Assembly: GCA_005882215.1 (NCBI GenBank)
Contig: VBCK01000118.1
Location: 1-61,466, forward strand
Source of the DNA: Betaproteobacteria bacterium
GTDB lineage: Bacteria > Pseudomonadota > Gammaproteobacteria > Burkholderiales > Burkholderiaceae_F
Reading direction: 5' to 3'
Length of the DNA: 61,466 nucleotides
Made by a program: the position numbers and the translations under genes. Below, piece by piece: positions 8,976 to 15,033 of the stretch (positions within the stretch are counted from its first letter, which is position 1; each line of letters opens with the position of its first letter). The notes below the pieces were generated by a model that saw only the letters and a program-made list of their open reading frames with translations, had not been told where the DNA came from and made no database searches.

Positions 8976-8993
8976 TGTCACTAATCGGCGACA
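8976..8993. promoter_or_regulatory. GlrR-type enhancer box 2, overlapping the glrR stop codon
   Basis: A second exact TGTC-N10-GACA (TGTCACTAATCGGCGACA). Its centre is 68 bases from box 1. It contains the glrR stop codon (8981-8983), so the regulator's own 3' end would double as its binding site. Two spaced boxes suit cooperative binding of an NtrC-type hexamer. Confidence 0.7.
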
Positions 8994-10336
8994 GGCGGGA
9001 CGGCCCGGAACTGGCCGGGCGTCAGGCCGTGCTTTTGCAGCAACCGATAAAACTCGGTGCGGTTGCGCTCGGCGAGCCGCGCCGCGTCGGCGGCGTTGCC
9101 GTCCGTGAGCTTGAGCAGCCCGACCAGGTAATCGCGCTCGAAGCGCTGACGCGCTTCGGCGTAGCTCAACACCTCCATCGTGGGCACGCGCAGCGCCCGC
9201 TGCACCAGCGCCAGCGGAATCAGGCGCGTCGTGGTCAGCGCACAAACCTGCTCGACCACGTTGTGCAACTGCCGCACATTGCCAGGCCAGCTGGCCGTGG
9301 TCAGCGCCTTCAACGCGTCCGGCGCAAAGCCGTTGAAGCGCTTGCCGTACTTTTCGCTCAGGCGCGCCAGGAAGTGGTTGGCCAGCAGCGGGATGTCTTC
9401 GCGCCGTTCGCCCAGCGGAGGCAGTCGCAGCGAAACCACGTTGAGCCGGTAATAAAGGTCCTCTCTGAACTGGCCCTGCGCCATCGCCGAATCCAGGTCG
9501 CGGTTCGTGGCCGAGAGGATTCGCACGTCCACCGGCAGCGACAGGCTGGAACCGACCGGCCGCACCGAGCGCTCCTGCAGAACGCGCAGCAGCTTGACCT
9601 GCAGCGCAAGGGGCATGTCGCCGATTTCGTCCAGCAACAAGGTTCCGCCGCCGGCCGTAACGATCAGGCCCCTGTGGTTCGCCAGCGCGCCGGTGAACGA
9701 GCCTTTCACGTGGCCGAACAACTCCGACTCCAGCAGCGCCTCCGGAATCGCGCCGCAGTTCACGGCCACGAACGGCTCGGCGGCGCGCGGGCTGGCGCGG
9801 TGAATCGCCTGCGCGAGCAATTCCTTACCGGTGCCGCTTTCGCCGCTGATCAGCACGCTGGCATCGGATGCCGCGACCATCTTGGCTTCGGCCAGCAGGT
9901 CTGCCATGCAGTTGGAGCGGCTGACGACGGCGGCGCGCCAGGCGTCGTCGCCCGTCTGCGGATGCGGTTCCGGCGCCGGCAACGCGAGCGCCTGATTGAC
10001 CTTGTCGAGCAGTGCCTTGCCGTCGAAAGGCTTCGTCAGGTAACTGAAAACTCCGCGCGAAGTCGCCTCAACCGCATCGGGGATCGTTCCATGCGCGGTC
10101 AGCAGAATCACCGGCAGCGCGGGGTAACGCGCCCGGATCTCGTCGAACAGCATCAGGCCGTCGCGTCCCGGCAGTCGTACGTCGCTCACAACCAGCTGTG
10201 GCCGCGCCACCGCCAGTTGCGTGAGCGCCGCCTCGGCCGACTCGACCGCGGTTACGCGATGGCCGGCCGCGCCCAGCCGCATCGACAGCAGCTTCACCAG
10301 ATCGGCGTCGTCGTCGACCAGCAGCAGGTTTGCCAT
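8981..10336 (-). CDS. glrR: Sigma-54-dependent response regulator GlrR (QseF)
   Basis: A 451-residue NtrC-family regulator. The receiver domain (1-120) has phospho-acceptor Asp52 in VVSDVRLPG and Lys104 in YLTKPF. The AAA+ domain (about 140-370) has Walker A GESGTGKE (167-174), Walker B GTLLLDEIG (233-241) and the sigma-54-contact loop written GSFTGA rather than GAFTGA. The C-terminal helix-turn-helix is NAADAARLAERNRTEFYRLL. The glrK-qseG-glrR order matches enterobacteria, where GlrR activates glmY and rpoE from RpoN-linked promoters. Here its two expected binding boxes sit at its own 3' end in front of opgG. Confidence 0.93.
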   Translation of the reverse strand: MANLLLVDDDADLVKLLSMRLGAAGHRVTAVESAEAALTQLAVARPQLVVSDVRLPGRDGLMLFDEIRARYPALPVILLTAHGTIPDAVEATSRGVFSYLTKPFDGKALLDKVNQALALPAPEPHPQTGDDAWRAAVVSRSNCMADLLAEAKMVAASDASVLISGESGTGKELLAQAIHRASPRAAEPFVAVNCGAIPEALLESELFGHVKGSFTGALANHRGLIVTAGGGTLLLDEIGDMPLALQVKLLRVLQERSVRPVGSSLSLPVDVRILSATNRDLDSAMAQGQFREDLYYRLNVVSLRLPPLGERREDIPLLANHFLARLSEKYGKRFNGFAPDALKALTTASWPGNVRQLHNVVEQVCALTTTRLIPLALVQRALRVPTMEVLSYAEARQRFERDYLVGLLKLTDGNAADAARLAERNRTEFYRLLQKHGLTPGQFRAVPPVAD

Positions 10337-10379
10337 CCGTTCGTCGTCCTGTCGAGCGAGGCGGCCCGTTCGCCCTCGC

Positions 10380-11063
10380 TCAGGGGGTCTTCGGCACGGG
10401 CGGAGCCGACTCGGGGCCGGGTGCCGATCCGGCCGGCGGCGTTGCCGCCGGATGCGCGGTCATGCTGCGCTCGATGGCCTTCAGCGCCTCGAGCTTCTCG
10501 CTCAACTGCTGGATCGTGCGCTGCGTGTCCCGACGCTGGCTGCTCTGACGCTCCAGTTCGTCCTCCAGCCGCCGCTCCTCGGCGATGCGAGCCGCCAACA
10601 GGCGCGCCAATGGCTGCCAGGGCTGCGGCTCGGGCGAGGTGGCTTGCGTGATCGGCTCCAGCAGGCTGGCCGCGCGTGCCAGATCGCCCGGGCTGTGTTC
10701 CTGGGCCAGGGCCAGCGCCAGCGCCAGCACGTCGTCGGGCGAGGCGGGCGGATCGGCGGACGAGACCCGGGCGCCCAGCCGGGTGACCTCGCCGGCCACG
10801 TCGGCTGCGGACATCTGTCGCAAGCGTTCGTGATAGACGAGCAGGCGCCGAGCGGCCAGGTCGGCCGAGCCGGCCGCATCCGCTTGCAGCGGTGCCGCGG
10901 GCTCGGGCGCACGAGCCGGGGCGGGCGCCGGCGGCGCAGGCTCGGGAGCGGCCGCTACCGGAGGCGGCGGCCGCGGCGCCGGCTGAACCAGGGTGCACCC
11001 GGCGACCCCCAATGCGCACAAAGCACCGAGGGCCGACGGCCATCGGCGGGCGGGGCCTCGCAT
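10380..11063 (-). CDS. qseG: QseG-like outer-membrane lipoprotein
   Basis: About 227 residues from the ATG at 11063, the start that gives a compact lipoprotein signal (RRWPSALGALCALGVAGC). A Pro/Ala-rich linker follows (PPPPVAAAPEPAPPAPAPA). The helical domain contains RRLLVYHERLRQM and a C-terminal coiled coil (ARIAEERRLEDELERQ...). In enterobacteria QseG lies between glrK and glrR and stimulates the sensor. Sequence similarity in this family is low, so the name rests on position, lipobox and coiled coil. It begins 8 bases after the glrK stop and ends 43 bases before glrR. Confidence 0.8.
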   Translation of the reverse strand: MRGPARRWPSALGALCALGVAGCTLVQPAPRPPPPVAAAPEPAPPAPAPARAPEPAAPLQADAAGSADLAARRLLVYHERLRQMSAADVAGEVTRLGARVSSADPPASPDDVLALALALAQEHSPGDLARAASLLEPITQATSPEPQPWQPLARLLAARIAEERRLEDELERQSSQRRDTQRTIQQLSEKLEALKAIERSMTAHPAATPPAGSAPGPESAPPVPKTP

Positions 11064-11070
11064 CGACGAT

Positions 11071-12492
11071 CTAGGCGGCATGTGGCAGTTCGATATGGAA
11101 GTGGGCACCGGGTCCATCATCCAGCAACGCGACCTGGCCGCCATGCGCCGTGATGTATTCGTGCACGATCGACAGACCGATTCCGCTGCCGCGTTCCGCG
11201 TCGCTGGGCTGACGCTCGCCGCGATAAAAGGGTTCGAAGATGCGGGCCCGGTCCGCGCTGGCTACACCGGGACCTTGATCCCGAATGTCGATGCAGGCGC
11301 GCTCGGGCAGGCGCGTGACCGAAAAATGAATGGTGGCTCCCACGGGGCTGAAGCGAATGGCGTTGGATAGCAGGTTACCAAGGGCGGCGCGCAGCTTGTC
11401 GGGGTCGACCTCGGCCTGCAGCGGCTCGCCGCGCACCACGACGCTCAACTGGCGCGCCATCCACTGCAGGCGCTGCTGGGCCACCAGTTCCCTGACGAGC
11501 GCGGTCAGCTCGGTGTTTCGGCGCACCAGTTGCCGCGCCTCGAACGCTGCCGCATTGAACCGCAGCAAGTCCTCGATCTGACCCTGCAGCAGCGCGGTGT
11601 TCTGCCGCAGGATCCGTGCGACCTCGCGCTGGCTGCCGCTCAGCGTGCCTGCGATCCCGTCCTCGAGCAGCGACACGCCCTCGCGCAGCGCCGCCAGCGG
11701 CGTTTTCAGTTCGTGCGATACGTGGCGCAAAAAGCGGGCCTTGTCCGAATCGAGCTCCGCCAGCCGAAGGCGCAGCCACTCCAGGCGCCGGCCCAGCAGC
11801 CGCACGTCGGTCGGCCCGCGGATGTCGATCGGCTGGTCGAGCCGGTTCTCGCCCAGGCTGACGACCGCCATTTCCAGTCGCTTCAAGGGCCGTGCCAGCC
11901 ACAGACCGAACGCGAACGCGAGCGCGATCGTCAGGCCGATCGCGGCCAGGATCTGCCGCCACAGCTGAGCGCGACCGGCATCCAGCTTGTTCATCAGCAG
12001 CTGGTTGCGCGCCTCCGTTGCCAGCCGCACCTGCTCGGCGATCGCGCCGTTGATGCCGTCGAGCTCGCGGAAGGCGGTCGTGATCGTGGCCTCGCTGCCG
12101 CGCAGAGAGACCTCCGGTCCATACAGCTGGGATTGGATCGTGGCCGCCGTCAAGCGCCAGTCCTGCGCGAGGTTCGAGGGGATGTCCGTGTCGGACAACC
12201 GCGCCAGCGCTGCGGCCGCGTCGCGGGTGGTGTCGTCAAAGCGCTGTCGCAGCGATCGGTCCTCCAGCACCAGATACTGGCGCGCCGCGCGTTCCATCGC
12301 CACCGTGCGCTCGGCCAGAACCTGTGCGTCAGCGGTCCTGGCAACGGCCTGTCGCGCCCCTTCGCTGCTCTGCCGCAGCAGCCCCTCCAGCAGATACAAG
12401 CCTCGCAGCGACGCCGCGCTCAACAGCGCCGCGATCAGCAAAAATGCCACGAGCAGCAGCTGGCGGAACGAACGGCGTTGCGGCGAGAACAT
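11071..12492 (-). CDS. glrK: Sensor histidine kinase GlrK (QseE)
   Basis: A 473-residue membrane kinase. TM1 (about 11-36), a helical periplasmic domain (37-175), TM2 (about 180-200), HAMP (WLARPLKRLEMAV), a dimerisation domain with phospho-acceptor His260 in HVSHELKTPLAALREG, and an ATPase with NLLSNAIRFSP, DIRDQGPGV and GSGIGLSIV. It is the first gene of the glrK-qseG-glrR operon. No strong ribosome site is seen. The tRNA-Leu gene ends 61 bases upstream on the same strand, with a stable hairpin between them, so read-through from the tRNA is possible but likely limited. Confidence 0.93.
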   Translation of the reverse strand: MFSPQRRSFRQLLLVAFLLIAALLSAASLRGLYLLEGLLRQSSEGARQAVARTADAQVLAERTVAMERAARQYLVLEDRSLRQRFDDTTRDAAAALARLSDTDIPSNLAQDWRLTAATIQSQLYGPEVSLRGSEATITTAFRELDGINGAIAEQVRLATEARNQLLMNKLDAGRAQLWRQILAAIGLTIALAFAFGLWLARPLKRLEMAVVSLGENRLDQPIDIRGPTDVRLLGRRLEWLRLRLAELDSDKARFLRHVSHELKTPLAALREGVSLLEDGIAGTLSGSQREVARILRQNTALLQGQIEDLLRFNAAAFEARQLVRRNTELTALVRELVAQQRLQWMARQLSVVVRGEPLQAEVDPDKLRAALGNLLSNAIRFSPVGATIHFSVTRLPERACIDIRDQGPGVASADRARIFEPFYRGERQPSDAERGSGIGLSIVHEYITAHGGQVALLDDGPGAHFHIELPHAA

Positions 12493-12520
12493 GGCGCGAT
12501 TGGCGTCTGTCTGGTGACCT

Positions 12521-12545
12521 CCCCTCTGCCCTCCAGGGAGAGGGG
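12521..12545 (-). terminator. Stem-loop between tRNA-Leu and glrK
   Basis: Seven plus four base pairs (CCCCTCT/AGAGGGG, then CCCT/AGGG) with a 2-base loop and one unpaired base. No U-run follows on either strand, so it may be a dispersed palindromic repeat that acts as a 3' boundary rather than a classic intrinsic terminator. A similar CCCTCTCCC-type hairpin occurs at 57706-57729. Confidence 0.5.
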
Positions 12546-12552
12546 CCTAACT

Positions 12553-12890
12553 TGGTGCGACCGGCGGGACTCGAACCCGCACACCCGAAGGTCAGGGATT
12601 TTCATCCGAACTACGGCTTTCGCCGCCGCGCGCATACGGCGCGAATTCGCACCGCGGCTGCGCGTTTGTCGGCTGGACTTTGCCTTGACCGTAGCGCCGT
12701 GGATTGCAAACCGGGCGCCTTAGGTCCCCGTCGTCAAGTCTCTGCACGTTCCCCAATCGGGGCTTCGCTCAGCGTTGCCTCGCGTCCGGCGCAGGGGGTT
12801 CGCTGACTTTGGCGGGATTCACTCGGAAGCTTTCGCAGCCGGTGCTCAACCCATCAAGTCCCTTGCGGCTACCAGTTACGCCACGGTCGC
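12553..12890 (-). tRNA. leuZ: tRNA-Leu(UAA), interrupted by a group I intron
   Basis: 5' exon 12890-12856 and 3' exon 12602-12553 join into an 85-nt tRNA. Acceptor stem GCGACCG/CGGTCGC with encoded CCA; D-arm GCG..CGC with TAACTGGTAG loop; anticodon stem AGGGA/TCCCT enclosing the loop CTTAAAA (anticodon TAA); long variable arm ACC-TTCG-GGT; T-arm GCGGG/CCCGC around TTCGAGT. The long variable arm and anticodon identify leucine. The gene symbol follows E. coli usage for the UAA isoacceptor. A weak promoter (TTGCCT, then GAGAAT 8 bases before the 5' end) may lie upstream. Confidence 0.93.
12603..12855 (-). ncRNA. Group I intron (IC3-like) in the tRNA-Leu(UAA) anticodon loop
   Basis: 253 nt inserted after U34. 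The exon ends CUU and can pair with internal guide UUGAG (P1), leaving the required U.G at the 5' splice site. P4 forms perfectly between UCAGCG (12806-12801) and CGCUGA (12774-12769). P7 is GACU (12740-12737) with AGUC (12679-12676). The R-like GUGCAGAGACUUGACGACGG and S-like AAGGCAAAGUCCAG segments match the core of cyanobacterial tRNA-Leu and Azoarcus tRNA-Ile introns. A GC-GAAA-GC hairpin sits at L2, and the last base is G. No homing endonuclease frame is present. Self-splicing is inferred, not shown. Confidence 0.9.
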
Positions 12891-12997
12891 ACGCGCGATT
12901 CTCGCACGAGCCGCTTGCAGGCAACTCGCGCCCTGTGGCGCCGTCCGGACCGGGCGGGGCGTGTGGGTAACGCGGTACCATTAGGCCTTGTTTTCCG

Positions 12998-13429
12998 ATG
13001 GAAAAGTCGGTGCCGATCAAGGATCCGCCAGCTCGTGCCAGCGACACGGCGATGCGCTTGCGAGGGGCGCGCGGCCTGGACGTGGATGCGGGTCTGGCGT
13101 TCGTCGGCAACAGCGCGGACGTGTACGTGCGGCTGCTGAAGCGATTCGTGCAGCTGCACGAGCACGAAGTGACTGACATGGTCCGACAGGCCGAGCGTGC
13201 CGACTACGCCTCACTGCAGCACTTGGCCCATTCGATCAAGGGCGGTGCGGCCACGCTTGGCTTGTGCGGCCTGGCGGGCGTGGCAAAGCAACTGGAGGAT
13301 GCCGCATCCGAGGGCACGCCCCACCCGCGGCTGGTCGAGCTGGCGAGGACGCTGGAGGCGGAACACGCGGAGCTGAGCCGGCTGCTGGCGCGGGCATCCG
13401 ACGGCCATGGCGCCGCCTTGAACCGCTGA
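12998..13429 (+). CDS. Hpt domain phosphotransfer protein
   Basis: 143 residues, almost entirely a histidine phosphotransfer helical bundle. LQHLAHSIKGGAATLGL carries the phospho-accepting His78, and Lys/Gly/Ala positions after it fit the Hpt consensus. A stand-alone Hpt protein relays phosphate between a hybrid sensor and a response regulator, but no hybrid kinase lies in this window, so its partners are unknown. It ends 32 bases before the DUF1178 gene. The ATG lacks a clear ribosome site, and the first 25 residues lie outside the domain, so a later start is possible. Confidence 0.85.
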   Translation: MEKSVPIKDPPARASDTAMRLRGARGLDVDAGLAFVGNSADVYVRLLKRFVQLHEHEVTDMVRQAERADYASLQHLAHSIKGGAATLGLCGLAGVAKQLEDAASEGTPHPRLVELARTLEAEHAELSRLLARASDGHGAALNR

Positions 13430-13461
13430 TTGATCGACAGGGCCGGCTCGGGACGCGACGC

Positions 13462-13887
13462 GTGAAAGTATTCGATCTGTGTTGCGATGCGGGCCACCTG
13501 TTCGAGGGATGGTTTGCGTCGCAGGAGGAGTTCGACGCTCAGTCGCAGGCCGACAAGATCGGCTGCCCGCTGTGCGGATCGGTGCTGGTCCGTCGCCGGC
13601 CATCGGCTTCGCGGTTGAACCTGGGTGCGTCCGCGCAGCCGGCCGCCGCGGCGCTTCCTGCCGGCTCGCAGTTGCAGACCGCGTTTGTGCGAGCCGCGCT
13701 GCAAGTCATCGCGAACACCGAGGACGTGGGCGAACGGTTTGCCGAGGAGGCGCGCCGCATCCATTACAAGGAAGTTCCGGAGCGCGGCATCCGCGGTGTC
13801 GCAACGCGCGCCGAGGCCCAGGCGCTGGAAGACGAAGGCGTACGGATCATGGCCCTTCCGTTTCCGGAACTGGAAACCTTGCAATAG
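13462..13887 (+). CDS. DUF1178 family protein
   Basis: 141 residues. The family hallmark MKVFDLCCDAGHLFEGWFAS is followed by a CPLCGS pair that with the first cysteines could bind metal. Later come RRIHYKEVPERGIRGVAT and an acidic hydrophobic tail. The GTG at 13462 is chosen because family members begin exactly MKVFDL; the longer frame upstream has no homology. Function is unknown. In Burkholderiales such genes often sit near housekeeping operons, as here between an Hpt gene and a glutathione transferase. Confidence 0.9.
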   Translation: MKVFDLCCDAGHLFEGWFASQEEFDAQSQADKIGCPLCGSVLVRRRPSASRLNLGASAQPAAAALPAGSQLQTAFVRAALQVIANTEDVGERFAEEARRIHYKEVPERGIRGVATRAEAQALEDEGVRIMALPFPELETLQ

Positions 13888-13928
13888 CTTTTCAGTCGCA
13901 GGTCAGGTTCACCGAGCGACCGGACAGG

Positions 13929-14618
13929 CTAATGGCGCGCGGTCTGGGTCGCGCCGAACAGGTTTTCCCGGCTGCGGGCATCGAGCAGGGATTTGCGGTG
14001 CTCTTTCAACACGTCCAGACCGCGCTGCACGGCCGGCCGATTCGACACGTCCTTGAACCAGCGCTGCACGTTCGGAAACTGCGCCAGGTCGACTCCCTGG
14101 TTCTGGTGCGAGCGGGTCCACGGGAAAATCGCGATGTCGGCGATCGAATACGCGCCCGCAAAGTAAGCGGCCTCGGCCAGGCGCCGGTCCATCACGCCGT
14201 ACAGCCGGGTGGCCTCGCGCGTGTAGCGATCGACCGCATACTCGATGCGCTCCGGGGCGTACTGGCGAAAGTGATGCGCCTGCCCGAGCATCGGGCCGAT
14301 GTGACCGACCTGGAACATCAGCCACTGCAGCGCGGCGTAGCGATCGCGAAGGTCCTGCGGCATCAGCTGGCCCGTTTTGGCCGCCAGGTAGATCAGGATC
14401 GCGCCCGATTCGAACAGCGAAATGGGGCGGTTGTCCGGGCCATCGGAATCGACGATCGCGGGAATCTTGTTGTTCGGACTGATGGCCAGAAATTCCGCCG
14501 CGAACTGGTCGCCGGCACCGATGTCGATCGGGTGAACCCGATACGGCAGCGCGCACTCCTCCAGCATAATGTGTACCTTGTGCCCGTTCGGCGTGGGCCA
14601 GGAATAAAGGTCGATCAT
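13929..14618 (-). CDS. Glutathione S-transferase family disulfide-bond oxidoreductase (YfcG/YghU type)
   Basis: 229 residues with a thioredoxin-fold N-terminal domain beginning MIDLYSWPTPNGHKVHIMLEE, the cis-Pro NNKIPAIVD, and SLFESGAILIYLA for glutathione binding. An all-helical C-terminal domain with DIAIFPWTRSHQNQG follows. The SxxTPNGxK opening and QNQG motif place it in the nu-class/YfcG-like group, which reduces disulfides using two glutathiones rather than conjugating xenobiotics. It is probably cytosolic. It is divergent from the MoaD/sialidase remnant. Confidence 0.88.
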   Translation of the reverse strand: MIDLYSWPTPNGHKVHIMLEECALPYRVHPIDIGAGDQFAAEFLAISPNNKIPAIVDSDGPDNRPISLFESGAILIYLAAKTGQLMPQDLRDRYAALQWLMFQVGHIGPMLGQAHHFRQYAPERIEYAVDRYTREATRLYGVMDRRLAEAAYFAGAYSIADIAIFPWTRSHQNQGVDLAQFPNVQRWFKDVSNRPAVQRGLDVLKEHRKSLLDARSRENLFGATQTARH

Positions 14619-14656
14619 GGTGAGGGCGGGCCGCAGTGGACGAAGGGCCCGCCATT

Positions 14657-14921
14657 ATGATCAAAATGTCCCGACTGGAATTTGCACCATCGCTGCAGCG
14701 CTACGTACCGAACGATCCGCAGCGAGGCCCTGTCGAAGGGACTGCCACAGCAGGACGCCTGCCACCTCGTATATCGGCATGCGCCGGCGGTCAGCCCGGA
14801 TGGGCGCGTGCTTGCGATGGGCTCGACGACCGGCTCGCTGTGGGTCTCGGAAGGCCAGGGACAGACCTGGATTCGGGCCAGCGCCGAGCTGCCGCCCGTT
14901 TACGCCGTGCACTGGACATGA
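14657..14921 (+). pseudogene. Deletion remnant joining a MoaD/ThiS-type gene start to a sialidase/BNR-type gene end
   Basis: A start at 14657 reads MSRLEFAPSLQRYVP, like the first strand of MoaD/ThiS-family proteins. About 20 codons in, the homology moves to another frame ending in GLPQQDACHLVYRHA, MGSTTGSLWVSEGQGQTW and PPVYAVHW, the C-terminus of exo-alpha-sialidase/YCF48-like BNR-repeat proteins. As I recall, these two families are often adjacent in this order in betaproteobacteria, so a single deletion of most of both genes explains the remnant. The junction is near 14720. Neither part can be functional. Confidence 0.65.
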
Positions 14922-15033
14922 GACAAATTGAGCGGGCCGCCCGGTCAAATTTAGGAGAAGCCCTACCTGGGGGGCGGTCACAATACGTACCATAATCACG
15001 GCACAGGCCCTGGGGCCGAATGGGTGTTGACGC

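Noticed and set aside
12435-12970. Short ORFs across the tRNA-Leu region, considered as an intron-encoded endonuclease
   Set aside because: None has LAGLIDADG, GIY-YIG or HNH motifs. The bases are better explained by tRNA exons and intron core pairing.
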